64,000 nt of DNA, taken from contig JADJIS010000003.1 of assembly GCA_016706865.1 (NCBI GenBank), positions 1,240,001 through 1,304,000 on the forward strand, in the 5' to 3' direction. The stretch comes from Bacteroidota bacterium. GTDB taxonomy: Bacteria > Bacteroidota > Bacteroidia > Chitinophagales > BACL12. Positions within the stretch are counted from its first letter, which is position 1. Every line of letters starts with the position of its first letter. This document shows positions 54,950 through 64,000 of the stretch, in pieces. The position numbers and the translations under genes are program-made. Below the pieces are notes generated by a model, which saw only the letters and a program-made list of their open reading frames with translations, was not told the DNA's origin and searched no databases.

Positions 54950-56749
54950 TTATTCGATAATTAATTTTTTTTCTGAATAGGAATTATGGTTTCCAACCCG
55001 AATAAAGTAAATACCACTGGCAATATCATCCATTTCGATATTAGTGATAGAGTGTTGGATCTCTTTTATATAAATTACCTGACCTGCATAGTTATAAATT
55101 TCAACATTTAAATTTTCCGTTAAAGTGGTTGTTAGCTCAATTATGAAATTATTTATTGCAGGATTAGGATAAATATTAAAATGATTTCCTTCCAAAACAT
55201 TAAGAATTTCAACAAGCCCTTCGTCAATGGTATCGTTACAATTATTATCGATACCATCCGGTAATTCGGTTGCACCGGGATAAATTGAAGCATCAGAATC
55301 ATCACAATCCAATGCATTGGAAACGTACCCGGCAATTAAAAAACAGGTATCTATCGAATTATTTAAATCACCAAAATCGTCTCCATCTGTATCAGCGTAA
55401 TACGTTACTGGTACACATTCATCACCATAAAGTTTCAATATCCAATAATCATAGCTCCCTAAAGCATCTTCAGTTTTATCTATTCCGCTATCACTTGTTG
55501 AGTAACCTCCTAGTAAGTAACCCTCATCGTCAGATTGCAAAGCTGAAAAATAAAGTATATCATCACCTGTTCCTCCTATTGTATTTTGCCAGTGAATACT
55601 TCCATCGGGAAATAATTTTACAACCCAATAATCGTATTCTCCGAAATTTTCTTCCTCTTTATCACCACTCATTTCGCTGTCAGAAGTTCCGCTTATTAAA
55701 TAACCCCCATCTATTGTAGGTATTGCTGAAAATAATTCATCATCACCATTTCCACCAATTGTATTTTGCCATTCGATGTTTCCAATATCATTGAGTTTTA
55801 GCACCCAATAGTCCTCACCACCATTTCCATTTTCCGTTTTATCACCACTTAAATCACTAATGGAAATGCCCCCTACAATATAACCCCCATCGGGAGTTTG
55901 ATGAATTGCATAGGATTTATCGTCTGCCGCACCGCCGATCGTATTTTGCCATTCAATTGATCCACTAGAATTTAATTTTACCACCCAATAATCCTTTCCG
56001 CCTAAAATGGTCTCTGTTTTATCACCCCCTACTCCACTTGCAGAGGAACCGGTTAAAATGTATCCATAGTCGGAAGTTTGTTCTATATAAAACAGCTGAT
56101 CAGTGCCTGCTCCGCCGATGCTATTTTGCCATTCAATATTTCCGTCAACATCCAATTTTACCACCCAATAATCAGTAACGCCATTTGATTCCTCCGTTTT
56201 ATCGCCGGAAATTCCGCTCGCCGACATTGCACCGAGAATGTAACCACCATCACTAGTAACCTGGAGCGAATACATATTTTCATAAAGCGCACCGCCAATC
56301 GTATTTTCCCATTCTATTTCACCAATGGAATTAACCTTTACGATCCATATATCCCCGTCACCCATGTGGCTTTCCGATTTATCTCCTCCGATACCACTGT
56401 AACTTTGACCACCTAATATATATCCACCATCAACTGTTTGATGCACAGAATATAAATAATCAAATTCGGTTCCGCCCATTGTATTTTGCCATTCTATTTC
56501 GCCTGCCGCATCAATTTTTACCAACCAATAATCCCATCCTAAACTAGCTTCAGTTTTATCAGCACTTATACCACTTAAAGAAGTTCCTCCTAAAATATAA
56601 CCGCCGTCATCAGTTTGTTCAGCCGTAAATATTTCATCATCATCAGAACCACCAATGGTGTTTTGCCATTCAATATCCGGTGCCTGACCAAACAAATTTG
56701 ATTCAGCATATCCGGCAAACAGAATTAAAATAAAAATGATCTTTTTCAT
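54950..56749 (-). CDS. T9SS-secreted propeller protein with one MopE unit
   Basis: 599 residues. A signal peptide (about 1-21, NLFGQ) is followed by seven repeats (about 22-445) with IEWQNTIGG and SGDKTE motifs, then a single full MopE unit (YYADTDGDDFGD to CNDTIDEG, about 450-510) and a sorting domain (about 515-599, IYPNPAIN to KKLIIE). It has no Ig domains and no C-rich insert. The Cys count per unit and the DxDxDG loop match the other array members. Confidence 0.87.
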   Translation of the reverse strand: MKKIIFILILFAGYAESNLFGQAPDIEWQNTIGGSDDDEIFTAEQTDDGGYILGGTSLSGISADKTEASLGWDYWLVKIDAAGEIEWQNTMGGTEFDYLYSVHQTVDGGYILGGQSYSGIGGDKSESHMGDGDIWIVKVNSIGEIEWENTIGGALYENMYSLQVTSDGGYILGAMSASGISGDKTEESNGVTDYWVVKLDVDGNIEWQNSIGGAGTDQLFYIEQTSDYGYILTGSSASGVGGDKTETILGGKDYWVVKLNSSGSIEWQNTIGGAADDKSYAIHQTPDGGYIVGGISISDLSGDKTENGNGGEDYWVLKLNDIGNIEWQNTIGGNGDDELFSAIPTIDGGYLISGTSDSEMSGDKEEENFGEYDYWVVKLFPDGSIHWQNTIGGTGDDILYFSALQSDDEGYLLGGYSTSDSGIDKTEDALGSYDYWILKLYGDECVPVTYYADTDGDDFGDLNNSIDTCFLIAGYVSNALDCDDSDASIYPGATELPDGIDNNCNDTIDEGLVEILNVLEGNHFNIYPNPAINNFIIELTTTLTENLNVEIYNYAGQVIYIKEIQHSITNIEMDDIASGIYFIRVGNHNSYSEKKLIIE

Positions 56750-56797
56750 ACTTTAAAATTATTTACGGTTATAAAATTAATGATGTTTTAATTCCTA

Positions 56798-59700
56798 TTA
56801 ATTAATGATCATTTCTTGTTCAGAATAATTATTTCCATTCCATAATCTGACAAAATAAATTCCTGAGTTTAAATTATTTTTGGAAATTGTTTCATTAATA
56901 TTTCCATCGGTGGAATTTATTTGTTGGGAATGGATTTGTTGGCCGAGGGAGTTGAAGATTTCGATCACCCCCCTTTGTCCCCCCTTGAGGGGGGAAGTTC
57001 CTCCGGTTGAAGAGGTGAAGGCCAAATTAAACGTTCCTGAATTTGGATTTGGGAAGATGGTGAAATTATTATTTTCTTCTTTGATTAATTCCTCCCCTTC
57101 TTTACAAGGAACAGTAACGATAATTGTATTTGAATTTTTAAAGCAACCGCTTGCAGTTTTTGTAACACGGCATTTATAATTACCGGCTGTGGTTGCGATA
57201 TAATTTGTGGAAGTTGCACCGGCAATTGATGATGCTCCTTTATACCATTGATAAGAACAACCTGCGACAGGAACTTCTGTTAGCGTAACAGAACCACCTG
57301 CACAAAAGGTTGTTGCCCCTCCCGCAGAAATACTTGCATTGGGATTTTTATTTACGGTGACATTAATTGTGGATGATGTTGCAGTTCCGCATGGTGATGT
57401 AGTAACTGCTGTATAATTACCTGATTTATTTACGGAATAAGTTGAAGAAGTTGCACCTGGAATATTTGCTCCATTCTTTTTCCATTGCACACTCGCGCCG
57501 GAATAAGTTGCTGTTAATAATACCGAACCACCCTGGCAGAAAATAATTGGACCACCTGCAGAAATATTAATTGTTTCTGTTATTTCATCGTCAATTAACC
57601 CATTGCAATTATCGTCGAATGCATTACAAGTTTCAGGTATGGCTGAACATGGATTAGAATAATAAATAAATACCCCACCTTCGTCAATAAGGTCAAAATC
57701 ATAATCCCAGGCACCAACAGCCAGATCGGAGAATCCATCACCATTCATATCTCCGGTGCCACAAACTGCGTGACCATACTGACTTTCGGTCTGCTTGCCG
57801 CCAAAAATTTCTTTAGGAAAGGGAATTAATCCTGCGGCAGAACCGTGATATATAAATACTGCTCCTTCATCCAACATATTTAATGAGTATGCATCAGCCG
57901 CGATCACAACATCATCAAAATTATCACCATTTACATCTCCAAGAAATGCACAGGAAGCTGAAAAAAATACCTGTTGTTGATTTCCTTCCAGGGTAAGAGA
58001 AGCGGTAGATGATAAACCTGTTGGTGATCCATAATAAATAAATGCGCGCCCTTCATGTAATTGTCCATTAGTATAAGAATGACAACCTATAACAATATCG
58101 TCAAATCCATCATTATTGATATCTCCATTTCCCGCAATAGAAATTCCAAATAATGAATTTGCCTGATTACTTTCCATAGTAACAGCAGCAGTTGTATTTA
58201 ATCCAACAGGAGATCCATGATAAATAAAAACACGTCCTTCATTTGTACTTCCATTATCATAATTATAAGCACCGATTGCAACGTCATCATATCCATCAGC
58301 ATTTACATCCCCAATACCGGAAACAGCATAACCAAAATAAGCAGTGGCCTGATTACACTCGAGTTCCGCTGATGCAATGGGATTTAATCCTGAAGCGGAT
58401 CCTAAATACACAAAAACTTCTCCTTCATTAGTTGAACCATCATCAAATTCGTTTGCACCAACAATCAGGTCGTCATAACCATCATTATTTATATCAGCAT
58501 TGGAAATACCTACTCCAAAATTTGAAGATGCCTGGTTCATTTCAAGTAATAGACTTGGAGTTAAAGAAACACCTGTTGCAGAACCATTAAAAATATAAAC
58601 AAGTCCTTCATTCGATTGTCCGTTGTCCCCTTCTAAAGCTGAAGCTACCAGATCATCATATCCGTCGCCATTAAAATCACCATTTGCGTTTATGGCACCA
58701 CCCAATTCTGCAGAAGCCTGATTAATTTCAAGAATTGCCGAAGGAATCATGATCAATCCTGAAGAAGAACCGTTATAAACATAAAGTGCTCCTTCACTAG
58801 TTTCACCGTTAGAATATTTTTTTTTCGCTGCAATTAAATCAGAATATCCATCACCATTCAGATCTCCCGATCCGACAGCCATTCCAAATAACGAATTGCT
58901 TTGATCACTCTGAATTACTCCACCATATATCCATTCAATTTCTTCATCAATATTTCCATCACAATTATTATCTATTCCATCTGGTTGTTCAATAAAATCA
59001 GGATGCACCAAACTATTCAGATCATCACAATCACCGGCAATTATTCCAATAGAATAATTAGGTGTTGCAGGGGTATCGCATTGATTAATTGGTGAACCTG
59101 TTCCTGCATAATAGCCGTCACCATCAAAATCGTAATACCAAATTGATGTGGGATTTTTTTCGGCTTCATCATCATCACAATCTGTATTATCTACACTGTA
59201 TCCAATGGGCACAGTAAAACAACCGGTAGTGTAAAGCATAGCATTCCCGAATCCATCGTTATCATAATCAGCAAAATATGTTTGTGCAACACAGGATTCT
59301 CCGAAATACAAAAACGCCATACCCTCAACATTTTCTACGTTATCCATATAGGGTGCTCCTACTAAAACATCATCAAATCCATCATTATTTATATCGCCAA
59401 CTGATGCAACCGAAGATCCAAATTCACCTGAACCCTGCCCTACCTGGAAGCTGGTATAAATATTGGAATTTATTCCGGTTGATGATCCTATATAAATTCC
59501 TGCTCTACCGGAATTACCGTTTGCAAAATCGTAACTATCCATTCCAATGATGAGGTCATCATAACCATCATTATTAAAATCGCCAGCGCCTGAAAGTCCA
59601 TTGCCAAATCCAGCCAGATCCTGATCTGTTGCAAGAACAACAGAAGGAGCGATATTTATTCCAGTTGCCGAGCCATGATGAATTGAAACAGTGTAATTAA

Positions 59701-60625
59701 CTGAAACTATATGATGTTGCAATGCTATATCATCATAACCATCATTATTCACATCACCGATAGCAGCCATTACATCACCTATATGGTCAAAGTGTCCATC
59801 ACCATAAATAATGGAAGAAGGCGACGTAATTGATGCAGCTCCGTGATAAATATAAACAAATCCCTCATCCACATACACACCGTTATAATCACGTCCGCAA
59901 ACCATAAAATCATCATACCCGTCGTTATTCACATCACCTGCAGCAGAAACAGCATAACCAAAATGGATAGAGGCAAAATTTGCTTCCAGTATTGCGAAGG
60001 GTGTTGTATTAATTCCGGTTGCTGAACCCTTATAAATATTTACCCTGCCTTCATCTGTTTCACCATTTTCATAATAATATGCACCTACTGCAACATCATC
60101 AAATCCATCGTTATTTACATCACCAATTCCAGCTACAGAATTTCCCATATAAGCAGAAGATTGATTGCTTTCAATTGTTGTTGCTGCAATGGGATTTATG
60201 CCTGATGCTGAACCATGGTAAATAAAAAATTTCCCTTCGTTTGTCTGGCCATTTGAAAATTTATAAGCGCCTACAATTATATCATCGTATCCATCATTAT
60301 TCACATCACCTGCGCGATCTGCTGAATAACCAAAATAGGCACTGCCAAGATTACCTTCAATAATAAGGGCTGGTGTGGTATTCATTCCACCTGCGGTTCC
60401 ATGATAAATATAAACGGCACCTTCATTGGTTTGTCCGTTAGCATACTTCCACGCAGCTACCATTATATCTTCATAACCATCGTTATTTACATCGCCAATC
60501 CCTTTAACAACATTTCCAAATTCAGCCAAACTAAGATTCGATTCGAAAGAATAGTTTTCAATTGGCGATTGTGCTTTTACATAACAAGAGTATGTGATCA
60601 GAAAAACTACAAAACATTTTTTCAT
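56798..60625 (-). CDS. T9SS-secreted FG-GAP (integrin-alpha-like) repeat protein
   Basis: 1275 residues from the ATG at 60625. A frame extending to 60718 adds 31 residues before a clear signal peptide (MKKCFVVFLITY...VKAQ), so I prefer 60625. Two blocks of about seven FG-GAP repeats (GDVNNDGYDDIxVGA and YIYHGSATG motifs; about 20-450 and 570-1010) probably form two calcium-binding propellers. MopE-type units lie between them. Then come a half MopE motif, two Ig-like domains, the CKEGEEL linker and a sorting domain. It differs from its neighbours in using FG-GAP rather than delta-60-type repeats, but shares their C-terminal module almost exactly. Confidence 0.87.
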   Translation of the reverse strand: MKKCFVVFLITYSCYVKAQSPIENYSFESNLSLAEFGNVVKGIGDVNNDGYEDIMVAAWKYANGQTNEGAVYIYHGTAGGMNTTPALIIEGNLGSAYFGYSADRAGDVNNDGYDDIIVGAYKFSNGQTNEGKFFIYHGSASGINPIAATTIESNQSSAYMGNSVAGIGDVNNDGFDDVAVGAYYYENGETDEGRVNIYKGSATGINTTPFAILEANFASIHFGYAVSAAGDVNNDGYDDFMVCGRDYNGVYVDEGFVYIYHGAASITSPSSIIYGDGHFDHIGDVMAAIGDVNNDGYDDIALQHHIVSVNYTVSIHHGSATGINIAPSVVLATDQDLAGFGNGLSGAGDFNNDGYDDLIIGMDSYDFANGNSGRAGIYIGSSTGINSNIYTSFQVGQGSGEFGSSVASVGDINNDGFDDVLVGAPYMDNVENVEGMAFLYFGESCVAQTYFADYDNDGFGNAMLYTTGCFTVPIGYSVDNTDCDDDEAEKNPTSIWYYDFDGDGYYAGTGSPINQCDTPATPNYSIGIIAGDCDDLNSLVHPDFIEQPDGIDNNCDGNIDEEIEWIYGGVIQSDQSNSLFGMAVGSGDLNGDGYSDLIAAKKKYSNGETSEGALYVYNGSSSGLIMIPSAILEINQASAELGGAINANGDFNGDGYDDLVASALEGDNGQSNEGLVYIFNGSATGVSLTPSLLLEMNQASSNFGVGISNADINNDGYDDLIVGANEFDDGSTNEGEVFVYLGSASGLNPIASAELECNQATAYFGYAVSGIGDVNADGYDDVAIGAYNYDNGSTNEGRVFIYHGSPVGLNTTAAVTMESNQANSLFGISIAGNGDINNDGFDDIVIGCHSYTNGQLHEGRAFIYYGSPTGLSSTASLTLEGNQQQVFFSASCAFLGDVNGDNFDDVVIAADAYSLNMLDEGAVFIYHGSAAGLIPFPKEIFGGKQTESQYGHAVCGTGDMNGDGFSDLAVGAWDYDFDLIDEGGVFIYYSNPCSAIPETCNAFDDNCNGLIDDEITETINISAGGPIIFCQGGSVLLTATYSGASVQWKKNGANIPGATSSTYSVNKSGNYTAVTTSPCGTATSSTINVTVNKNPNASISAGGATTFCAGGSVTLTEVPVAGCSYQWYKGASSIAGATSTNYIATTAGNYKCRVTKTASGCFKNSNTIIVTVPCKEGEELIKEENNNFTIFPNPNSGTFNLAFTSSTGGTSPLKGGQRGVIEIFNSLGQQIHSQQINSTDGNINETISKNNLNSGIYFVRLWNGNNYSEQEMIIN
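56965..57005. repeat. C-rich palindromic element in sorting domain, copy C
   Basis: CCCCCCTTGAGGGGGG lies at 56979-56994. It is translated as SPLKGGQRGV within the FG-GAP protein's sorting domain. Confidence 0.8.
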
Positions 60626-60774
60626 TGGTTGATTAGTTTTGAACAATGTGTAGCATTGAGGAATACCCCCAATGTGTGTATTTGATAGAAAACTAAGGCT
60701 AAATGCGTGAAAATTCAAATAATAAAGGGCGAAATGACCAATTTTTAGTGTGAAATGGCAGTTTGGGTTAGTGA

Positions 60775-60816
60775 AGTGAGGAATGAAGGAGTGAAAGAAT
60801 GAAGGAAGGAAGGGAT
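60775..60816. repeat. Degenerate GAATGAAGG repeat
   Basis: It is a short imperfect run of GAATGAAGG, GTGAAAG and GGAAGG units, like the array at 41511-41572, immediately left of a long palindrome. Confidence 0.5.
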
Positions 60817-60817
60817 G

Positions 60818-60861
60818 ACAATATGCAATATGAATGAACGTTCATTCATATTGCATATTGT
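60818..60861. other. Perfect 44-bp palindrome
   Basis: The left arm (60818-60838) and right arm (60841-60861) are exact reverse complements (ACAATATGCAATATGAATGA... at the left edge) around a central CG. It is AT-rich, lies 14 bp past the stop of the 60876 gene, and could act as a terminator-like hairpin, a REP-type element or a protein-binding site. Confidence 0.75.
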
Positions 60862-60875
60862 ATCAAATGGTTTAG

Positions 60876-63044
60876 TTATTCAATCATGAATTTCTGGTCA
60901 GAATAATTAATTCCATTGTTCAATCTTATGATATAAATTCCGCTGGATAAATTATCAATTGAAATTGTTTCATTTATATTTCCTTCAGGTGAATTTATTT
61001 GTTGGGAATGGATTTGTTGGCTGAGGGAGTTGAAGATTTGGAGGGTGATCACCCCCCTTGGTCCCCCCTTGAGGGGGGAAATACCTCCGATTGGAACATT
61101 AAAGACTAAATTAAACGTTCCGTTGTTTGGATTTGGGAAGATGGTGAAATTATTATTTTCTTCATTCATCAATTCCTCCCCTTCCTTACATGGAACAGTT
61201 ACAGTAATTGTATTCGAATTTTTAAAACAACCACTTGCTGTTTTTGTAACGCGGCATTTATAATTTCCTGGTGCTGTTGCGATATAATTTGTGGATGTTG
61301 CTCCGGCAATTGTTGATGCGCCTTTATACCATTGGTATGTACTTCCACCAACAGGTGCTTCGGTTAATGTTACGCTGCCACCGGCGCAGAATGTTGTGGC
61401 ACCTCCTGCTGTTATAGATGCTGTCGGATTTTTATTTACTGTTACATGAATTAATGATGAAGTTGCAGTACCACATGGACTGGTTGTTACACAAGTATAA
61501 TCACCGGTTTTAGTTACTGAATATGTTGAGGATGTTGCACCCGGAATATTTGCTCCGTTCTTTTTCCATTGAACAGTTGCACCGGAATATGTTGCAGTTA
61601 ATAAAACGGAACTACCTTGACAGAAAATAATTGGTCCTCCTGCAGAGATATTAATTGTTTCAACAACACCATCATCAATTAATCCATTGCAATTATCATC
61701 GAGGGCGTTGCAAGTTTCTGCAACACAATCTGCACTTAATTTTACAACCCAAAAATCATATCCGCCATGGTTGAAGGTAATATCACCATTTTCGGAAATA
61801 GAATAGCCAGCAATAATATAGCCGCCGTCAGGTGCTTGTTTAATTGAAAAGCTTCTGTCGTAGCTTGTCCCGCCAAGGCATTTTTGCCATAATAAACTTC
61901 CACTTTCATTTAATTTAACCACCCAAAAATCCCAATCCCCATGGTTGCCACTAACATCACCATTATTTGATAAAGTATATCCTGTAACTATATAACCTCC
62001 ATCTGAAGTCACATCGATCCCGTAACCATAATCTTCACTATCTCCCCCCAAACATTTTTGCCATTGCAATGTCCCATTGATATCAATTTTTACAACCCAA
62101 TAATCAAACGAGTCATGCTTTCCGGATACATCTCCGTTGTTCGAATGTGTAGTTCCGATTATAATATATCCTCCATCCGGTGTAGGCTTTATCCGCTGTG
62201 CTTCTTCGGAATAAATACCTCCATAACATTTTTTCCATTGCACATTTCCTACATTGGATAACTTAATAATCCAAAAATCAGAATTGCCGTGATTACCTAC
62301 AACATCAAAATCGTTCGAAAAAGCATATCCCGCGATAATAAAACCACCGTCAGAAGTTTCTAATATATCAGTCGCTACATCACCATCTGTACCACCATAA
62401 CATTTTTGCCAGGTAATATTTCCAGACGCATCTAATTTTGCTATCCAGTAATCGCCAAGAAATCCGTGATGGCCAGATACATCTCCATCATTGGACCGCG
62501 CTTCTCCTGCCACAATATATCCACCATCTGAAGTTTCCTTTACCGAATAACCTGAATCATGATCTGTGCCACCTAATGATTTTTGCCAAATCAAAGTCCC
62601 TGTGCTGTTCAATTTAACCACCCAGAAATCACTATAAAAAGACCCTCCATGATGACCACTTACATCATAATCATTTGATTTGGAAAACCCACAGATTATA
62701 TATCCATCATCCGAAGTTTGCTCAATCGATCGCGGAAAGTCAATTTCAGAACCCCCTACAGACACTTGCCATTGAATAATTCCTGTAGATGATGTTTTAA
62801 TTATCCAGTAGTCATCATAACCATGATTGACTGTAACATCTCCATTTGCAAAAGTTGAAGTTCCTACAAAAACAAATCCACCATCAGTAGTGTTTTGACA
62901 GTCTCTGGCATAATCTTCAAAAGTTCCACCATAACATTTCTGCCATTCGATAGAAGGCGCTTGCGCCCTGGTAGAATTAGTTAAGAGGCACATGAATAAA
63001 AGTGATACAAAAGTATTTGGTTGAAATAATCTAAGTTTAAACAT
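60876..63044 (-). CDS. T9SS-secreted propeller protein with two Ig-like domains
   Basis: 722 residues from the ATG at 63044. The alternative start at 63071 overlaps the stop of the upstream gene and lies ahead of the signal peptide, so it is less likely. After the signal peptide (ending STRAQ) there are seven repeats with WQKCYGG, DGGYI and GDVSGHHG motifs, closer to the 4849 and 43945 genes than to the SGDKTE group. Then come half MopE CNALDDNCNGLIDD, two Ig-like domains, the CKEGEEL linker and a sorting domain with a C-rich insert. Confidence 0.87.
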   Translation of the reverse strand: MFKLRLFQPNTFVSLLFMCLLTNSTRAQAPSIEWQKCYGGTFEDYARDCQNTTDGGFVFVGTSTFANGDVTVNHGYDDYWIIKTSSTGIIQWQVSVGGSEIDFPRSIEQTSDDGYIICGFSKSNDYDVSGHHGGSFYSDFWVVKLNSTGTLIWQKSLGGTDHDSGYSVKETSDGGYIVAGEARSNDGDVSGHHGFLGDYWIAKLDASGNITWQKCYGGTDGDVATDILETSDGGFIIAGYAFSNDFDVVGNHGNSDFWIIKLSNVGNVQWKKCYGGIYSEEAQRIKPTPDGGYIIIGTTHSNNGDVSGKHDSFDYWVVKIDINGTLQWQKCLGGDSEDYGYGIDVTSDGGYIVTGYTLSNNGDVSGNHGDWDFWVVKLNESGSLLWQKCLGGTSYDRSFSIKQAPDGGYIIAGYSISENGDITFNHGGYDFWVVKLSADCVAETCNALDDNCNGLIDDGVVETINISAGGPIIFCQGSSVLLTATYSGATVQWKKNGANIPGATSSTYSVTKTGDYTCVTTSPCGTATSSLIHVTVNKNPTASITAGGATTFCAGGSVTLTEAPVGGSTYQWYKGASTIAGATSTNYIATAPGNYKCRVTKTASGCFKNSNTITVTVPCKEGEELMNEENNNFTIFPNPNNGTFNLVFNVPIGGISPLKGGPRGVITLQIFNSLSQQIHSQQINSPEGNINETISIDNLSSGIYIIRLNNGINYSDQKFMIE
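61047..61089. repeat. C-rich palindromic element in sorting domain, copy D
   Basis: CCCCCCTTGAGGGGGG lies at 61063-61078, translated as SPLKGGPRGV. Confidence 0.8.
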
Positions 63045-63063
63045 AATTGTGAATTTGGTGAAT

Positions 63064-64000
63064 TTATTCAATGATCAGTTTTTTTTCATAATGAATATCA
63101 TTAGTCCGCATCCGGATATAATAAATTCCGGAGGATAAATTATTTATAGAAATTGTTTCATTAATATTTCCATCGCAGGAATTTATTTGTTGGGAATGGA
63201 TTTGTTGGCCGAGGGAGTTGAAGATTTCGAGCGTTGTCACCCCCATTGGTCCCCCCTTGAGGGGGGAAATTGGCCCCCACGGTCCCCCATAGGGGGATGT
63301 TGCTCCGGTTGGAACATTATAGACTACATTAAATGTTCCGGTGTTGGGATTTGGGAAGATGGTGAAGTCTGAATTTGATAATAATTCTTCACCTTCTTTA
63401 CAAGGAACTGTAACCATAATTCCATTCGAATTTTTATTGCAACCTGATGCTGTTTTAGTAACATTACATTTATAAAACCCTGCAGTTGTTGCTGTGTAAT
63501 TTATTGATGTTGCACCAGGAATTAATACAGCGTCTTTATACCATTTATAACTCAACCCTCCTCCGGTGTTTGCAGTTAATATTACAGAACCTCCTGCACA
63601 GAATGTTGTTGCGCCTCCTGCAGTAATTGATGCGGGTGGATTTTTTTGAACGTTGACGAAAATGCCGGTGGATAATTCTGTGTCGCATGCGGAGGATGTT
63701 TCACATGTATAAGTTCCTTTAGTCGTAACTGTATATGATGACAATATTGCGCCTGGAATATTTGTTCCGTTCTTTTTCCATTGATAATTTGGACCGGAAG
63801 TTGTTGCATTTAATATAACCGAGCCACCCTGACAAAATGTAGTTAAGCCTGCGGCGGAGATTGTAATTGTTTCGATTACATCATCATCTATTAATCCGTT
63901 GCAATTATCATCTATTGTGTTACAGATTTCAGGTTCTGCGACACACTCTCCCGTTAACTTAATTATCCAGTAATCATCACCTCCTTGACCATCTTCTGTT
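63064..64000 (-). CDS. T9SS-secreted Ig-like protein, 5' end beyond the window
   Basis: The frame stays open from its stop at 63064 to the right edge, giving at least 311 residues. A start at 63744 is only an internal TTG and is not real. The visible part begins with a propeller-repeat end (GGDDYWIIKLTGEC) and half MopE CNTIDDNCNGLIDD. Two Ig-like domains (FCQGGS and FCAGGS), the CKEGEEL linker and a sorting domain ending KKLIIE follow. The sorting domain carries an enlarged C-rich insert with two palindromes. The N-terminal propeller is presumably outside the window. Confidence 0.85.
   Translation of the reverse strand, partial: TEDGQGGDDYWIIKLTGECVAEPEICNTIDDNCNGLIDDDVIETITISAAGLTTFCQGGSVILNATTSGPNYQWKKNGTNIPGAILSSYTVTTKGTYTCETSSACDTELSTGIFVNVQKNPPASITAGGATTFCAGGSVILTANTGGGLSYKWYKDAVLIPGATSINYTATTAGFYKCNVTKTASGCNKNSNGIMVTVPCKEGEELLSNSDFTIFPNPNTGTFNVVYNVPTGATSPYGGPWGPISPLKGGPMGVTTLEIFNSLGQQIHSQQINSCDGNINETISINNLSSGIYYIRMRTNDIHYEKKLIIE
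63237..63303. repeat. C-rich palindromic element in sorting domain, copy E (doubled)
   Basis: CCCCCCTTGAGGGGGG lies at 63251-63266 and is followed by a related CCCCCATAGGGGG palindrome at 63284-63296. Both are read in frame (SPYGGPWGPISPLKGGPMGV). Confidence 0.8.

Noticed and set aside
63744..63744. TTG at 63744 as a gene start
   Set aside because: The same frame continues upstream through Ig and MopE motifs to the window edge, so this is an internal codon.
63582..63809. 75-codon minus-strand frame near the right edge
   Set aside because: It lies in another frame of the truncated T9SS gene, whose own frame is open to the window edge and carries Ig-domain motifs.

Overview
The window looks like a chromosome segment of a member of the Bacteroidota. 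The DNA is AT-rich. Many long secreted proteins end in the type IX secretion (T9SS) type A sorting domain, with a PNP motif and a terminal strand such as QKLIIE. Several genes have the Bacteroidota -7 box TAnnTTTG upstream. Typical Bacteroidota families occur: DPP IV, an RDD/SpoIIM/DUF4129/DUF4350/MoxR/DUF58 cluster, and the FolK-deoxynucleoside kinase pair. I recognised no tRNA, rRNA or CRISPR array.

Layout. 0-1 kb: a small HExxH protein and REP-like hairpin repeats. 1-12 kb: two esterases and an amidoligase set (esterase, ATP-grasp ligase, GCS2-type carboxylate-amine ligase, then a class I glutamine amidotransferase and a second ATP-grasp-like protein). Two large T9SS proteins on the opposite strand split this set: a beta-propeller/MopE protein and a sulfatase with Ig and sorting domains. 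12-17.6 kb: a lipoprotein, a DUF1569 protein, a membrane protein, a fatty acid desaturase, TypA and an RDD protein. 17.7-24 kb: a tightly coupled operon of SpoIIM-fusion, DUF4129, DUF4350, MoxR and DUF58. 24-33.6 kb: SppA, FolK, deoxynucleoside kinase, an M14 peptidase, DNA polymerase IV and DPP IV. 33.6-35.7 kb: a 64-bp tandem repeat array carrying one complete IS4-family insertion sequence, then a heptamer repeat array.

The most striking region is 36.86-40.93 kb. Five co-directional, nearly gapless genes encode a geranylgeranyl reductase, a 2[4Fe-4S] ferredoxin, a plant VTE3-like MPBQ/MSBQ methyltransferase, a VTE4-like gamma-tocopherol methyltransferase, and a homogentisate prenyltransferase. 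Together they cover most membrane-associated steps of tocopherol (vitamin E) synthesis, in an organism that otherwise shows no sign here of being phototrophic. The tocopherol cyclase and 4-hydroxyphenylpyruvate dioxygenase are not in the window.

41-43.8 kb holds a secreted hypothetical protein, a Tat/T9SS amine oxidase and a small membrane protein. From 43.9 kb to the right edge a head-to-tail array of at least eight paralogous T9SS proteins runs on the minus strand. They are built from delta-60-like or FG-GAP propeller repeats, MopE-type Cys/Asp repeats, Ig-like domains and a sorting domain. One is frameshifted and the last runs off the window. A C-rich palindromic element is inserted in frame at one site of the sorting domain in five of them.

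Intergenic DNA is unusually rich in short tandem arrays, many with a 7-bp period but different unit sequences, resembling the heptameric STRR repeats known from cyanobacteria.
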